Shown: in pieces, positions 36,992-45,544 of the stretch
Numbering within the stretch: the first letter of the stretch is position 1
Layout of the letters: the number at the start of each line of letters is the position of its first letter
NCBI GenBank assembly: GCA_026710945.1
Contig: JAPOQA010000054.1
Location: forward strand, 1-64,000
From: Chloroflexota bacterium
Lineage (GTDB): Bacteria > Chloroflexota > UBA11872 > VXOZ01
Reading direction: 5' to 3'
Length of the DNA: 64,000 nucleotides
The notes under the pieces: model-generated
What the model was told of the DNA's origin: nothing
The model's input: only the letters and a program-made list of their open reading frames with translations
The model's database searches: none
Program-made: the position numbers and the translations under genes

Positions 36992-37747
36992 TTACATATT
37001 CAACTTATTCGCACCATGCGTGGCCACGAGGGTTTGAGACTCTAGGTACGTTTCAAAAGACTCTCCGCAATCCGCCCAAAAGCCCTCAAGGATATCGTAC
37101 TCCAGGTTGCCTTCCTGGAGATAGTGGGTGTTGACGTCGGTTATCTCTAGTTCGCCGCGCCCCGACGGCCGGAGGCTGGAGACGACGTCGAACACATGCT
37201 CGTCATAGAAATATATCCCAGTCTGCACGAGGTTCGATTTTGGATCTGCAGGCTTTTCCGTAATGCTCTTGATGTGGCCGACTTCGTCGCAGGCGCCATC
37301 CTCGATCTCCACCACGCCGTAGCTTGAGGGATTCTCCACTCGGGTCAGCATGACACGCGCGCCCCGATCTTGCGCCTCAAAGTTGCGGCGGGCCGCGAGC
37401 AGGGTTCCTTCGATGATGTTATCCCCCAACATGAGCAGCAGAGAATCACCTTCCGCGAAGTCGCGGGTCAGTCCCAGTGCGTGGGCGATGCCAGCGGGGC
37501 GGTCTTGGTACGTATAGTGAAGGCGCTTGAGGCCGAAATCACTGCCGTTGCCAAGCAAGCGCAGGAAGTCGCCGGCGTTGCTGCCGCCGGTGACGAGCAT
37601 GATGTCCGTTATGCCGGCGTTGACGAGCGCCTGAATGGGATAGAACACCATCGGCTTGTCATAAACTGGCAATAGATGCTTGTTCGTGACGCGTGTCAGC
37701 GGGTCGAGGCGACTGCCGCTTCCTCCGACCAGGATTACGCCTTTCAC
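36992..37747 (-). CDS. sugar-1-phosphate nucleotidyltransferase (RmlA-like)
   Basis: A 251-residue nucleotidyltransferase of the glucose-1-phosphate thymidylyltransferase type. The nucleotide loop GGSGSRLDPLT, NKHLLPVYDKPM, the metal motif MLGDNI and ITEKPADPKSN are in place. The start is a GTG directly before K-G-V-I-L, preceded by AAGGAACGGA; further upstream codons are not conserved. It lacks the C-terminal ~40 residues of long RmlA, like short archaeal and Gram-positive forms. It should make a dTDP- or UDP-sugar. No other sugar-nucleotide genes are near; instead it sits between ftsY and ffh. Confidence 0.88.
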   Translation of the reverse strand: MKGVILVGGSGSRLDPLTRVTNKHLLPVYDKPMVFYPIQALVNAGITDIMLVTGGSNAGDFLRLLGNGSDFGLKRLHYTYQDRPAGIAHALGLTRDFAEGDSLLLMLGDNIIEGTLLAARRNFEAQDRGARVMLTRVENPSSYGVVEIEDGACDEVGHIKSITEKPADPKSNLVQTGIYFYDEHVFDVVSSLRPSGRGELEITDVNTHYLQEGNLEYDILEGFWADCGESFETYLESQTLVATHGANKLNM

Positions 37748-37815
37748 GTTGGTTCCGTTCCTTTCCAGCAACTCCGCCAGCAATGGACTGCTCGTCTATC
37801 AACGCGTAGATGAGT

Positions 37816-38757
37816 CTATGTGGGCACAGACTCGCTCAGCAAGGCACGCACGAAGCGCTGGCTGTCAAAAGCATCCATGTCATTCAATTGCTCACCCGTG
37901 CCGACCAATTTGATAGGTAGCTGCAACTCGCGAGCGATGCCGAATACGCTCCCGCCCCGCGCCGTACTGTCTAGCTTGGTAAGGACAACTCCGGTGACTT
38001 GGACGGACTCACAAAAGATCTTCGCCTGATTGAGCACGTTTTGACCCGTTATCGCGTCGATGACGAGCAAGGTCTCAACTGCGGCAGCGCCAACGCGGTT
38101 TGTGGCGATGCGCTGTACCTTGCGCAGTTCGTCCATGAGGTTGGCCTTTGTGTGGAGACGGCCTGCAGTATCCACGATGAGATGGGAAACATTGCGCGAA
38201 GTGGCAGAGTCGATGGCGTCGAATACGACGGCGCCTGGGTCTGATCCCGGTTGCTGCGCAATGACAGGCACATCTATACGCTCTGCCCACACACGGAGTT
38301 GATCGATGGCAGCAGCGCGAAACGTGTCCGCCGCCGCCAGCATGCACGTGTGGCCCTGCTCTTTCAGCCAATTGGCAAGTTTCGCCGTCATCGTGGTCTT
38401 GCCAGAGCCATTCACGCCGACCATCAATATCACGGTGAGCGGTTGGCCGGAAATGACTTGTGCAGAATCGGGGCCAAGGTGTGCGACGAGAAGCTCCTCG
38501 ATGAGGCCGTGGGCCTCCGCTGCCGAGTCCAATTGAGTCTGCGCAATCGTCTCGCGCGCGCTCTCGACGAGCTCCCCTGCCAGGTAGGGTCCGACATCAG
38601 CCATGATGAGCGTATCTTCCAGTTCTTCCCAGAAGTCTTCATCAAGCCGTACGCCGGGTCGAAAGAGATCCCGCAGCGCCGAAAAGGCGCCACCGCGACT
38701 CTTTGCAACACTTTCTTCGAGCGATGTCCCACCAAAAAGCTGCTTGAATTGCTTCAC
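37816..38757 (-). CDS. ftsY: SRP receptor FtsY
   Basis: A 313-residue SRP receptor GTPase. It has a short N domain without the acidic A-region of E. coli FtsY, then MVGVNGSGKTTMTAKLANWL (G1), AAADTFRAAAIDQL, LIVDTAGRLHTKANL, VLTKLDSTARGGSVFG and the C-terminal GTGEQLNDMDAFD motif. These distinguish it from Ffh. It forms the complementary GTPase pair with the ffh product encoded two genes downstream. Start is a GTG. It is the first gene of the run. Confidence 0.96.
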   Translation of the reverse strand: MKQFKQLFGGTSLEESVAKSRGGAFSALRDLFRPGVRLDEDFWEELEDTLIMADVGPYLAGELVESARETIAQTQLDSAAEAHGLIEELLVAHLGPDSAQVISGQPLTVILMVGVNGSGKTTMTAKLANWLKEQGHTCMLAAADTFRAAAIDQLRVWAERIDVPVIAQQPGSDPGAVVFDAIDSATSRNVSHLIVDTAGRLHTKANLMDELRKVQRIATNRVGAAAVETLLVIDAITGQNVLNQAKIFCESVQVTGVVLTKLDSTARGGSVFGIARELQLPIKLVGTGEQLNDMDAFDSQRFVRALLSESVPT

Positions 38758-38883
38758 AGAGTTGCTTTCTCTCTAGATTTTGCAATCGAATGCTGAGGGG
38801 TTCTCTACGGTCTGCGCAGATTCCAACATGCCCGAGGAACGCTCGGTACGCTCAGCGGGATCGATGAGGCTTGTACGAAGACT

Positions 38884-39717
38884 TCACTGCGTGAGATAGA
38901 CCCCGACCTCCGCCAGTGAGATGTAATCGGTACTTCCATAGTTACTGAGGATCACGAGCTTTATATACCAAGTGGGCCGGGTCTCGTAGGTAAATCGCTG
39001 CAGGAGAGGGCTATCAGCCAGGGTGAAGGTGCCAACCTCTTCCCAAGGCCCCTCTGCTGATTCAGTGCTTACAAATACGCGGAATTCCCGCACCCACGTT
39101 TCGGGCGGGCTCTGTTCGCTGGTTTGAAGCGTTAACGTATTGGAGAATGCCTGACCGCCGGCAAGGACTTGCCGCTCGATGGCAAAGACGAGTTCCTGGG
39201 GCAGGCTTGCGGTCTCAGAGCGCCAGTCCGGCACTCTCGAATCTGCCCACCCATCGACGAGCCGCTTTGCGACGTGATCGTCAGTTTCCCGTTCGCTGGT
39301 GGCGGCTACAACCTCTCCTCCAACGATCGTCTCAACGAGGTTGAGCCCCTCTGTCGTCTGCAGCGTACCGCGGAAGGCGCGTGCCACTCGCGCGGCTTCT
39401 TCCGGTTCCAGCGTAACGGAGGCAAGCTGTCTGCCGAAGAAAGCGCCGACTACCACAATCAAGAGGAGGAACGAGAGCGTAACCACGACAGAGGCGCGGC
39501 TGGGCGCAAAGTCCATGAGCTTCTGGCGCAGGGGACGTTGGCGGCGCGCCTGGATGGCATCGACCTCAGTAGCGCAATGATTGCAAAGGTCTCGCTTGCC
39601 CCGTGCTGTCAAGCACTCATTGCAAAACACGGTGCCACAGCGATCGCACCGATCGGTGGTCTTGCGATGCGGGTGGTTGTAGCACGTGTACTGCTCACGC
39701 AGGAGAATCCTTGCCAT
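38884..39717 (-). CDS. B-box zinc finger membrane protein with discoidin-like C-terminus
   Basis: A 277-residue protein. The N-terminus has a B-box/zinc-finger pattern: C12, H15, C24-x2-C27, C32-x2-C35, C45-x2-C48 (CDRCGTVFCNECL). A single membrane helix follows (about 73-93). The outer part ends in a beta-rich segment (about 190-277) with REFRVFVSTESAEGPWEEVG, TYETRPTWYIKLVILSNYGS and ISLAEVGVYL, similar in pattern to F5/8-type C (discoidin) domains that bind sugars. The function is unknown. A cytosolic zinc finger joined through one helix to an extracellular binding domain suggests a sensor or anchor. The start is at M-A-R-I-L, with GGACAG upstream. Confidence 0.72.
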   Translation of the reverse strand: MARILLREQYTCYNHPHRKTTDRCDRCGTVFCNECLTARGKRDLCNHCATEVDAIQARRQRPLRQKLMDFAPSRASVVVTLSFLLLIVVVGAFFGRQLASVTLEPEEAARVARAFRGTLQTTEGLNLVETIVGGEVVAATSERETDDHVAKRLVDGWADSRVPDWRSETASLPQELVFAIERQVLAGGQAFSNTLTLQTSEQSPPETWVREFRVFVSTESAEGPWEEVGTFTLADSPLLQRFTYETRPTWYIKLVILSNYGSTDYISLAEVGVYLTQ

Positions 39718-39803
39718 AGCAACTGTCCAGGAACGCAATGCCGAGGGTGCCCGTGTCTGCGCCGTATGCCAGGTGCGCTATCCGATAGGTGCAACGGACA
39801 ACA

Positions 39804-40019
39804 CTAGCGAACGGGGCGCGGCTCCCGCTCAGCATCGGTGACTCGTTCGTTTACGTAGACATCCCCATTGCGAATTTTCAAATTGAAGAAACAGTCCGGA
39901 TTTGTGCATACCCAGGCTTTGAACATCACAGATGCCCCTTGTCCGCCGAAGTCGGAAAACGGCACCAGTACGCCCGTATGACATTTCTGGCACTGGGGAA
40001 AGTTGACCATTGTTTCCAT
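39804..40019 (-). CDS. small zinc-ribbon protein
   Basis: A 71-residue protein with C10-x2-C13 (CQKCH) and C38-x4-C43 (CTNPDC), a likely four-cysteine zinc ribbon. A glycine-rich central part and a basic tail follow. AGGAAGAGAG precedes the ATG. It lies 86 bases upstream of the B-box gene on the same strand and may be co-transcribed. No function can be assigned; small ribbons of this type often bind nucleic acid or protein partners. Confidence 0.7.
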   Translation of the reverse strand: METMVNFPQCQKCHTGVLVPFSDFGGQGASVMFKAWVCTNPDCFFNLKIRNGDVYVNERVTDAEREPRPVR

Positions 40020-40290
40020 CGGTTCTCTCTTCCTGCATCTTCAGCCGCCTAGCCGGTACATCCTTGCGAGGTAGAAGTCGGCTGAGATCCTCATTCATTA
40101 TACCATTGGGCATTCAGGCACTACTACGGCAGGCAGCGCCGCCAGCGCGAGGGCGCATGCTGCCATGCTTGGGTCATGGCTGTCCGATGAGAATACGTCT
40201 CAGCAGCGGCACGCCACGAGGTCGTGAAATTCTCCGGCGGCGGCAACCGCGCACGCCTTAAATGAACAAGGAGTCTGCAGGGCCTGCGGG

Positions 40291-41058
40291 TTAGATGTGT
40301 ACCGTGCGGCCACCGTCTACGACAAAGCCGGCGCCGGTAATGTATGAGGCGTCGTCCGAGGCCAGGAACGTCACGGTATTGGCAATGTCGCGCCCCTCAC
40401 CCACACGCCGCAACGGGGTCTTCTGCATGGATTGGGCGGTACCCTCTTCAAATGTGAGGCCGTCTTCCGCCAGGTTCTCCCGCATCATGTCAGTGTCTAT
40501 CGCGCCGGGCAGTACACAATTGACTCGAATCTTTTCATCGCCAAACTCAGTTGCCATCGCTTTTGTAAGCGCCACTACCGCGCCCTTGGTGGCGGTGTAC
40601 GCCGTGGTGCGTGCCGTGGTGGCGATGGCCCGCACGGAAGCGATGTTCACGATGGCGCCGCCCCCATGCCCGATCATCACGGGTACACAGTACTTGCTGC
40701 ACAGAAAAATCGCCGTCAGGTTGACGGCAAGCACCTGATTCCACTGTGCCAACGTCGTTTCGAGGAGCGGCGTGTAGAGCCCAATGCCGGCATTGTTGAC
40801 GAGGATGTCGATCCGGCCAAAGTGATCGCGCGCCGTCCGGGCCAAGCGTTCTGTATCCGCTTCACTGGAAACGTCAACCTGCACGCCAATGGCCGCGCCG
40901 CCCGCAGCACTAATGTCACTTGCGACCGCCCCTGCGGTACCACCATCGAGGTCGGCCACGACGACCGAGGCTCCTGCCTCCGAGAGCCGCTCCGCCGTGG
41001 CCCGGCCGATACCCCGGCCTCCGCCGGTTACTATTGCCACCCGGTCGGTTAGTTGCAT
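40291..41058 (-). CDS. short-chain dehydrogenase/reductase
   Basis: A 255-residue classical SDR. The dinucleotide motif TGGGRGIG, NNAG, catalytic Ser region IASVRA, Y-x-x-x-K in YTATKGAVV, and C-terminal ITGAGFVVDGGRTVHI are all present. Residues after beta-2 (VADLDG) favour NAD over NADP. The substrate is unknown; FabG-like 3-oxoacyl or sugar/alcohol oxidation are possible. The ATG follows GGAGAGAGGA. The SNF2 gene ends 70 bases upstream on the same strand. The 271 bases downstream (40020-40290) contain no gene I can support. Confidence 0.9.
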   Translation of the reverse strand: MQLTDRVAIVTGGGRGIGRATAERLSEAGASVVVADLDGGTAGAVASDISAAGGAAIGVQVDVSSEADTERLARTARDHFGRIDILVNNAGIGLYTPLLETTLAQWNQVLAVNLTAIFLCSKYCVPVMIGHGGGAIVNIASVRAIATTARTTAYTATKGAVVALTKAMATEFGDEKIRVNCVLPGAIDTDMMRENLAEDGLTFEEGTAQSMQKTPLRRVGEGRDIANTVTFLASDDASYITGAGFVVDGGRTVHI

Positions 41059-41128
41059 CAATATCCTCTCTCCAAGAATCGGACAGTGCCACTTCTAGCG
41101 TTTTCAGTCGAATCATTGATCAATGCCA

Positions 41129-44100
41129 TTAGTCCTGTATAACCCTTGCGAGACCTGCAGCAATCATCGTGTATTCTACACGTACCGCTCTTTTGGATTC
41201 TTCCTCTTCGATACGCTCATTGCGACGCCTCTTGGAGTTTCGCATTTGCGATTGCCGCATTCTCTTGATGCGCTCCTCAGTGACATCATTGAGTTGGCGC
41301 CGGAGATTTCTAATGAGTGAACTGAAATGTCGATCCAGGCTGGTAATGCGCTCATCGATCAGGGCGTCGTTGTCTTGCCTTTCAGACACTTCTTTGTCGT
41401 GCCTAACTCTCGCTGCGTAGTTGTCAGCCGCATCCTGGAGTTGGGAGAACCTGCCCTCGTCAATTGCGACTTCTGGCTGTCCTTTGCCTTGCTCAGTTGT
41501 CAATTCCTTCAAGAACACGCCGGATTGAAAAGGTCGTGGGTCAGGGTCATCTGTGGGGACAAGTATAGGGATCAGAGTGCATTGAGGAGTAGCCGAGTGT
41601 ATATCAAACCGGTAAATAAAAAAAGCGTAGTCGCCATTGGGCGTCTCAGAAGTTCGTTCAATCCAGTTTGTGATCATGGGGATACCGCGACTACCAGACT
41701 TCCCAAAATAAGCCAGCGCAGCCTGCGCCAACGGATGGTGTAAGGTCACGAACTCAATGTTTCTTCTTTTGGCCGTCTCAGCATCGAATGTCAGAGTCAC
41801 GAGACGAGGTTCAGACTGCAGTCGACTCAGGAATTGCTCACTCAAGGGCTTGTTTCTTTGGCTTGCCCGCGCACTGTTCACAAAGTAGTCGGCCAGTTCA
41901 TTTCTAGGGTAAAGGTTGAACGAGTCACCGTCTTCCCTCTGAACGAGATGCACGGTTGGTAGCGCGTCTGCGAGGAATGTCTCCACCAAAGCACGTACTT
42001 CCTGAACAGACACGAAACGACCGGAAGATCGTATCTCCTCCATGTCGCGTTGAAGCAAGAAGTCCTGCCCAAGGAATAGGCCTTGCTCTCTTTCAAATGC
42101 CTCTTGCTCTTGCCGGTGTCGCTCCAGGACGCGTACCGCTTCTTCAACTTTCCGCGTCTCTTCTTCTGCGGTTAGCCGTGCCAAGAAGACGTCGCGTGAC
42201 AACTTTCTTACTTCCTCGCCCAGAATAGGCTCTAAGTCGCCAATTGAGGATTCGAATAGCCCTATTCGATTGTATAAGCGCTCAAATATTCGTGTCTCGA
42301 TCGTATCCTCAATTACCAGATTGTAAATCCTGATGCGCTTGTGTTGTTGTCCGAATCGATCTAGCCGGCCGATTCGCTGCTCGACTCGCATGGGATTCCA
42401 CGGTAAGTCATAGTTGAACATTGCGCCGCAAAACTCGAAGTCCAGACCCTCGGCACCGACTTCTGTAGAAACCATAATTCTTATGTCGCCGCTATCCCGG
42501 AACTCGTCAATTCGGCGTTGCCGTTCTTCTAAAGAGATTTGGCCGTGGATAGTCTCTACGACGAATCCTTCTCGGTTTAATCTGTCGAATAAGTACTGTG
42601 CCGTGCCACGGAAGAACGAAAACACCAGCACCTTACATTTCGGATCATCTTCGAACAAAAGACTGAGTGCCTCTTTAAATCTCTCGTACTTGGTGTCCTC
42701 GTTTGCTAAGTTATTGCAAAGTCTAAGTAGTTTGATTACTTGCCGGCGATCAGCATCAGAGAGTTTGCGCGTAGAAACATCTTCTTCACTGATGTCTGGA
42801 TCTGTCATTTCTAAGTTCAGTTCAATAATGGAAGTCGTAAGTGACCGCTCAAAGTGTCCCTTTAGCACCTGAATGCAACTTGCTGCTTGTCGTTCGCGCA
42901 TGATCACTGTAAAAGTCGAGACTTCGCCGGTGTCTTTTCGCTGGGAATGCTGCCACCGAACGAAGTCATCAACGGCATCGTAAAACTGCCTTTCTTCAGA
43001 GTTGAGCTTGACTTTAATGGTAAAGGGGCTGCGTTTGGCAGTATCGTCAAGTACGTCTCTTTTCCTAGTACGATTGAACACCCTTGCCAGTGAGTGGAGT
43101 TCTAGCAAGTCACTTTCAACGCTTACTATCTCTTCGTTACTTGGAGCGCGCTTTCGCCCAAGGGTTTTGATAACTCTGCGGTACCTGGGGTTTCTAGGAT
43201 AGTTCTTCCCAAACAGGGTGGATTCTACTGCTCTTAGCTCACGCAACGCCTTTGAGAATCTGCCTTGAGAGACTAGACGAGACGTCTGGTTGATGTACAT
43301 GTTCGGACGAAGTCTCTCTTCGAAGTCCTCGAATCGTTCAAATTCACCGGCGTCAATGAGTCGCATTAGATTGAACAAGTTCTCATTGCTTGTTTGCAGT
43401 GGAGTTGCTGATAGTAGTACGAGAGCGTGCGATCGCCCGGCTACTGTGTTGGCAAGTGCAAAGGACTTTCTCGCCGGGTTCCTCAGGTGGTGAGCTTCGT
43501 CAATGACTACCAAATCAAAATCCACAGCCTGTTCATTGAGTTTTTCCCGAAACTCATCTCTGCGGAGCATCTCAAGCGAGCAAATCCCGCGCAGCCTAAC
43601 TGCATCTCCCAATTCATGCTGGTCATGCAAGAATCGTCTGAAGGATTGGGCATCCAGTATGTCGAATTCCTCATCAAATCGAGATAGAAGCTCCCGACGC
43701 CACTTTTCTCGAAGCCCGGCCGGGCAAATCACTAAGACTCGCTTCAAATCACGACGCGCAGACATCTCTCTGTAAATGAGCGCGGCTTCGATCGTCTTAC
43801 CTAATCCGACCTCGTCCGCTATCAAAATGCGTTGATTCGGCGACTTGAGAAATCGCAATACTGGTTTGAACTGGTAGGGGTAATACTCAATGCGCGATGC
43901 GTCCAATGAATACAAGGTGTCAGACAGCGGGGAGCTAGCCTTGAGCAGTATGAACTCACGCAAAAAGACCTTGTGCGGCAGAAACTCCAAGACCGGTCGA
44001 TCTGGGACCAGATCTAGTTCGCGCTCGCTCAATGTTGGTTCATCAATCGCACTGAAGAATACTCTATAGTCAAACCCTTCAGGAATACGAATTGGTTCTC

Positions 44101-44326
44101 TGACAATGAGCCCTTCACGCGCAGGTTCTCCCTTTACCCGCACCTTGTCTCCAGGTTTGAAGAGCGGATTCTTTCCCTCTGATTGAGGTTGGGGCTTTGG
44201 AGCGGGCAATTGATGTAGTTTCTGATTGCCTTTTGTTCTTGCCGTGCTCTGCTTAGCCCACACGGGTCGGCAAGTGACACACGCTTCTATCCGTATGCCG
44301 TGCTTACAAAGCTCATCTGTATCCAA
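41129..44326 (-). CDS. SNF2/RapA-like superfamily 2 helicase, stand-alone
   Basis: A 1065-residue DNA translocase-type ATPase. A small cysteine motif C7...C16-x2-C19 opens the protein. The Walker A is DEVGLGKT (171-178), DEAH lies at 276-279, motif III SAT at 306-308. The second RecA domain has VLVFSFFRGTAQYL, STEVGAEGLDFE and the SNF2-type QRIGRLDRFGQ. The C-terminal ~350 residues include a basic coiled coil (RRQLNDVTEERIKRMRQS). This order resembles RapA/HepA and the SNF2 subunits of defence systems (DISARM DrmD, BREX/Zorya helicases), but no partner gene is adjacent. The start is a TTG with a weak ribosome site, so the N-terminus is uncertain. GC is visibly lower than in neighbouring genes. 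Confidence 0.85.
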   Translation of the reverse strand: MDTDELCKHGIRIEACVTCRPVWAKQSTARTKGNQKLHQLPAPKPQPQSEGKNPLFKPGDKVRVKGEPAREGLIVREPIRIPEGFDYRVFFSAIDEPTLSERELDLVPDRPVLEFLPHKVFLREFILLKASSPLSDTLYSLDASRIEYYPYQFKPVLRFLKSPNQRILIADEVGLGKTIEAALIYREMSARRDLKRVLVICPAGLREKWRRELLSRFDEEFDILDAQSFRRFLHDQHELGDAVRLRGICSLEMLRRDEFREKLNEQAVDFDLVVIDEAHHLRNPARKSFALANTVAGRSHALVLLSATPLQTSNENLFNLMRLIDAGEFERFEDFEERLRPNMYINQTSRLVSQGRFSKALRELRAVESTLFGKNYPRNPRYRRVIKTLGRKRAPSNEEIVSVESDLLELHSLARVFNRTRKRDVLDDTAKRSPFTIKVKLNSEERQFYDAVDDFVRWQHSQRKDTGEVSTFTVIMRERQAASCIQVLKGHFERSLTTSIIELNLEMTDPDISEEDVSTRKLSDADRRQVIKLLRLCNNLANEDTKYERFKEALSLLFEDDPKCKVLVFSFFRGTAQYLFDRLNREGFVVETIHGQISLEERQRRIDEFRDSGDIRIMVSTEVGAEGLDFEFCGAMFNYDLPWNPMRVEQRIGRLDRFGQQHKRIRIYNLVIEDTIETRIFERLYNRIGLFESSIGDLEPILGEEVRKLSRDVFLARLTAEEETRKVEEAVRVLERHRQEQEAFEREQGLFLGQDFLLQRDMEEIRSSGRFVSVQEVRALVETFLADALPTVHLVQREDGDSFNLYPRNELADYFVNSARASQRNKPLSEQFLSRLQSEPRLVTLTFDAETAKRRNIEFVTLHHPLAQAALAYFGKSGSRGIPMITNWIERTSETPNGDYAFFIYRFDIHSATPQCTLIPILVPTDDPDPRPFQSGVFLKELTTEQGKGQPEVAIDEGRFSQLQDAADNYAARVRHDKEVSERQDNDALIDERITSLDRHFSSLIRNLRRQLNDVTEERIKRMRQSQMRNSKRRRNERIEEEESKRAVRVEYTMIAAGLARVIQD

Positions 44327-44372
44327 GTATCACCAGTCCTCAGTCCTCTCCTGCGTGTGTTCAGGCCTGTTC

Positions 44373-45215
44373 CTAGCGAAACGTTAGGCTAGCCCACTCC
44401 GCTGCACTCTTCACTGCGCTATCCGGATTGCTGCGACTCCGCGCAATATGGCCTTCTTCTTTACGCAGGGTAGGCTGCCGCGCATCTTGATAGCGCCAGT
44501 CGAAACTCCAACGGATTTCTTTGCTAAGGTTCGGCTGGCCCCGGTGGAAGAGGAGGTTCTGAAAGAGCACAACGTCCCCGGGATCGAGTTCGACATCCAC
44601 AGCCGATTCCACGTAGGGGTCCAGGGATTCACGCGCGATTTCCAAGTAGTATTCGCGGCTTTCGTGGGGCACGGCGCCAAGCTTATGGGTGCCCGGCACA
44701 AACTGCATACAGCCGTTTGCCGCGCGGGCGGGAACCAGCGGCGTCCAGACATTCACCATCCGCTGCAACTCCACGCTCCCTACATCCTCTGCGACTTGCT
44801 CCGTGTAGCCGCCGTCCTGGTGCCAGAGGACTTCAGTCCCTTTCCAATCGGGGAATTTGGGGCGGGCGGTGTAGTTTGGATAGAGGCGAACTTCCGGCCC
44901 AATGAAGACTTCAACGACATCGAGCAGGGCCGGGTTGAAGAAGAGGTCGAAAAGCCCGGATAAGTGCAACTCCCTGCGAAACGACTTCGGGGCGTCGTCC
45001 AGGTGTTCTTCGTAGAGGCGGAAGAAGCGTGTTTCAAATGGCTCTGCGCGCATTGGACTGGCGATTTTGCCGGCTGCCACAAGCTGCTGGGCTCGCTGTT
45101 CCACTAACTCTTCCATTGCAGAGCGCGCTTGAGCTACGACATTGGAATCGAGAAAGCCCTTGAGCTTCACATAGCCCTGGTCGTCGAACTGTTGGCGCAG
45201 GTCGTTTCGATTCAT
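44373..45215 (-). CDS. phytanoyl-CoA dioxygenase family protein
   Basis: A 280-residue Fe(II)/2-oxoglutarate-dependent oxygenase of the PhyH type. The iron ligands are visible as H132-x-D134 (WHQDGGYTEQ) and H224 in LLFHRGQPNLSKEIRWS, with R235 placed to bind 2-oxoglutarate. NVWTPLVPARAANGCMQFVPGTHK is the usual PhyH core. The substrate is unknown; ectoine, halogenated or lipid-like molecules are possible in this family. GGGGAAG precedes the ATG. It is upstream of and collinear with the SNF2 gene with a 46-base gap. Confidence 0.9.
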   Translation of the reverse strand: MNRNDLRQQFDDQGYVKLKGFLDSNVVAQARSAMEELVEQRAQQLVAAGKIASPMRAEPFETRFFRLYEEHLDDAPKSFRRELHLSGLFDLFFNPALLDVVEVFIGPEVRLYPNYTARPKFPDWKGTEVLWHQDGGYTEQVAEDVGSVELQRMVNVWTPLVPARAANGCMQFVPGTHKLGAVPHESREYYLEIARESLDPYVESAVDVELDPGDVVLFQNLLFHRGQPNLSKEIRWSFDWRYQDARQPTLRKEEGHIARSRSNPDSAVKSAAEWASLTFR

Positions 45216-45544
45216 TGGATCTTCCCCGCTACTCAGTTACAAAGGTCGGCGTTTCCACGCCGGTAATTGAGGTTCTTGCAGTCATCTTGTCAGGTGCATA
45301 GTAGCATAGTGACCGCAAGTCCCGGCTTCTTGGCGTTTAATCGGGAAGCCCGCTCCCCAAGCTATAAGAGCAACTTGCGCATCTGACTAGCGCTGTTGCT
45401 AGAAGGCGCATCGTACTTCGGCTATACTTGACACGATGCACAACTCCCGGACTTTGAATCGCTTATCGAGTTAACTGGGCACGTAGAGTTCGTGGCTTGT
45501 GTAAGGTGTTCGTTTCGTTTGCATTGGAGAGGTAAGTGGAGAAC
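45216..45544. other. intergenic region between divergent genes
   Basis: 329 bases that must carry divergent promoters for the dioxygenase (minus) and the oxidoreductase (plus). A hairpin CGGCGT-TTCC-ACGCCG lies at 45247-45262. TATACT at 45423-45428 is a possible -10 for the plus-strand gene but has no well-spaced -35. Confidence 0.35.

Noticed and set aside
45247-45262. hairpin as terminator of an unknown gene
   Set aside because: Only a 6-bp stem without T tract, in a divergent promoter region where no gene ends.
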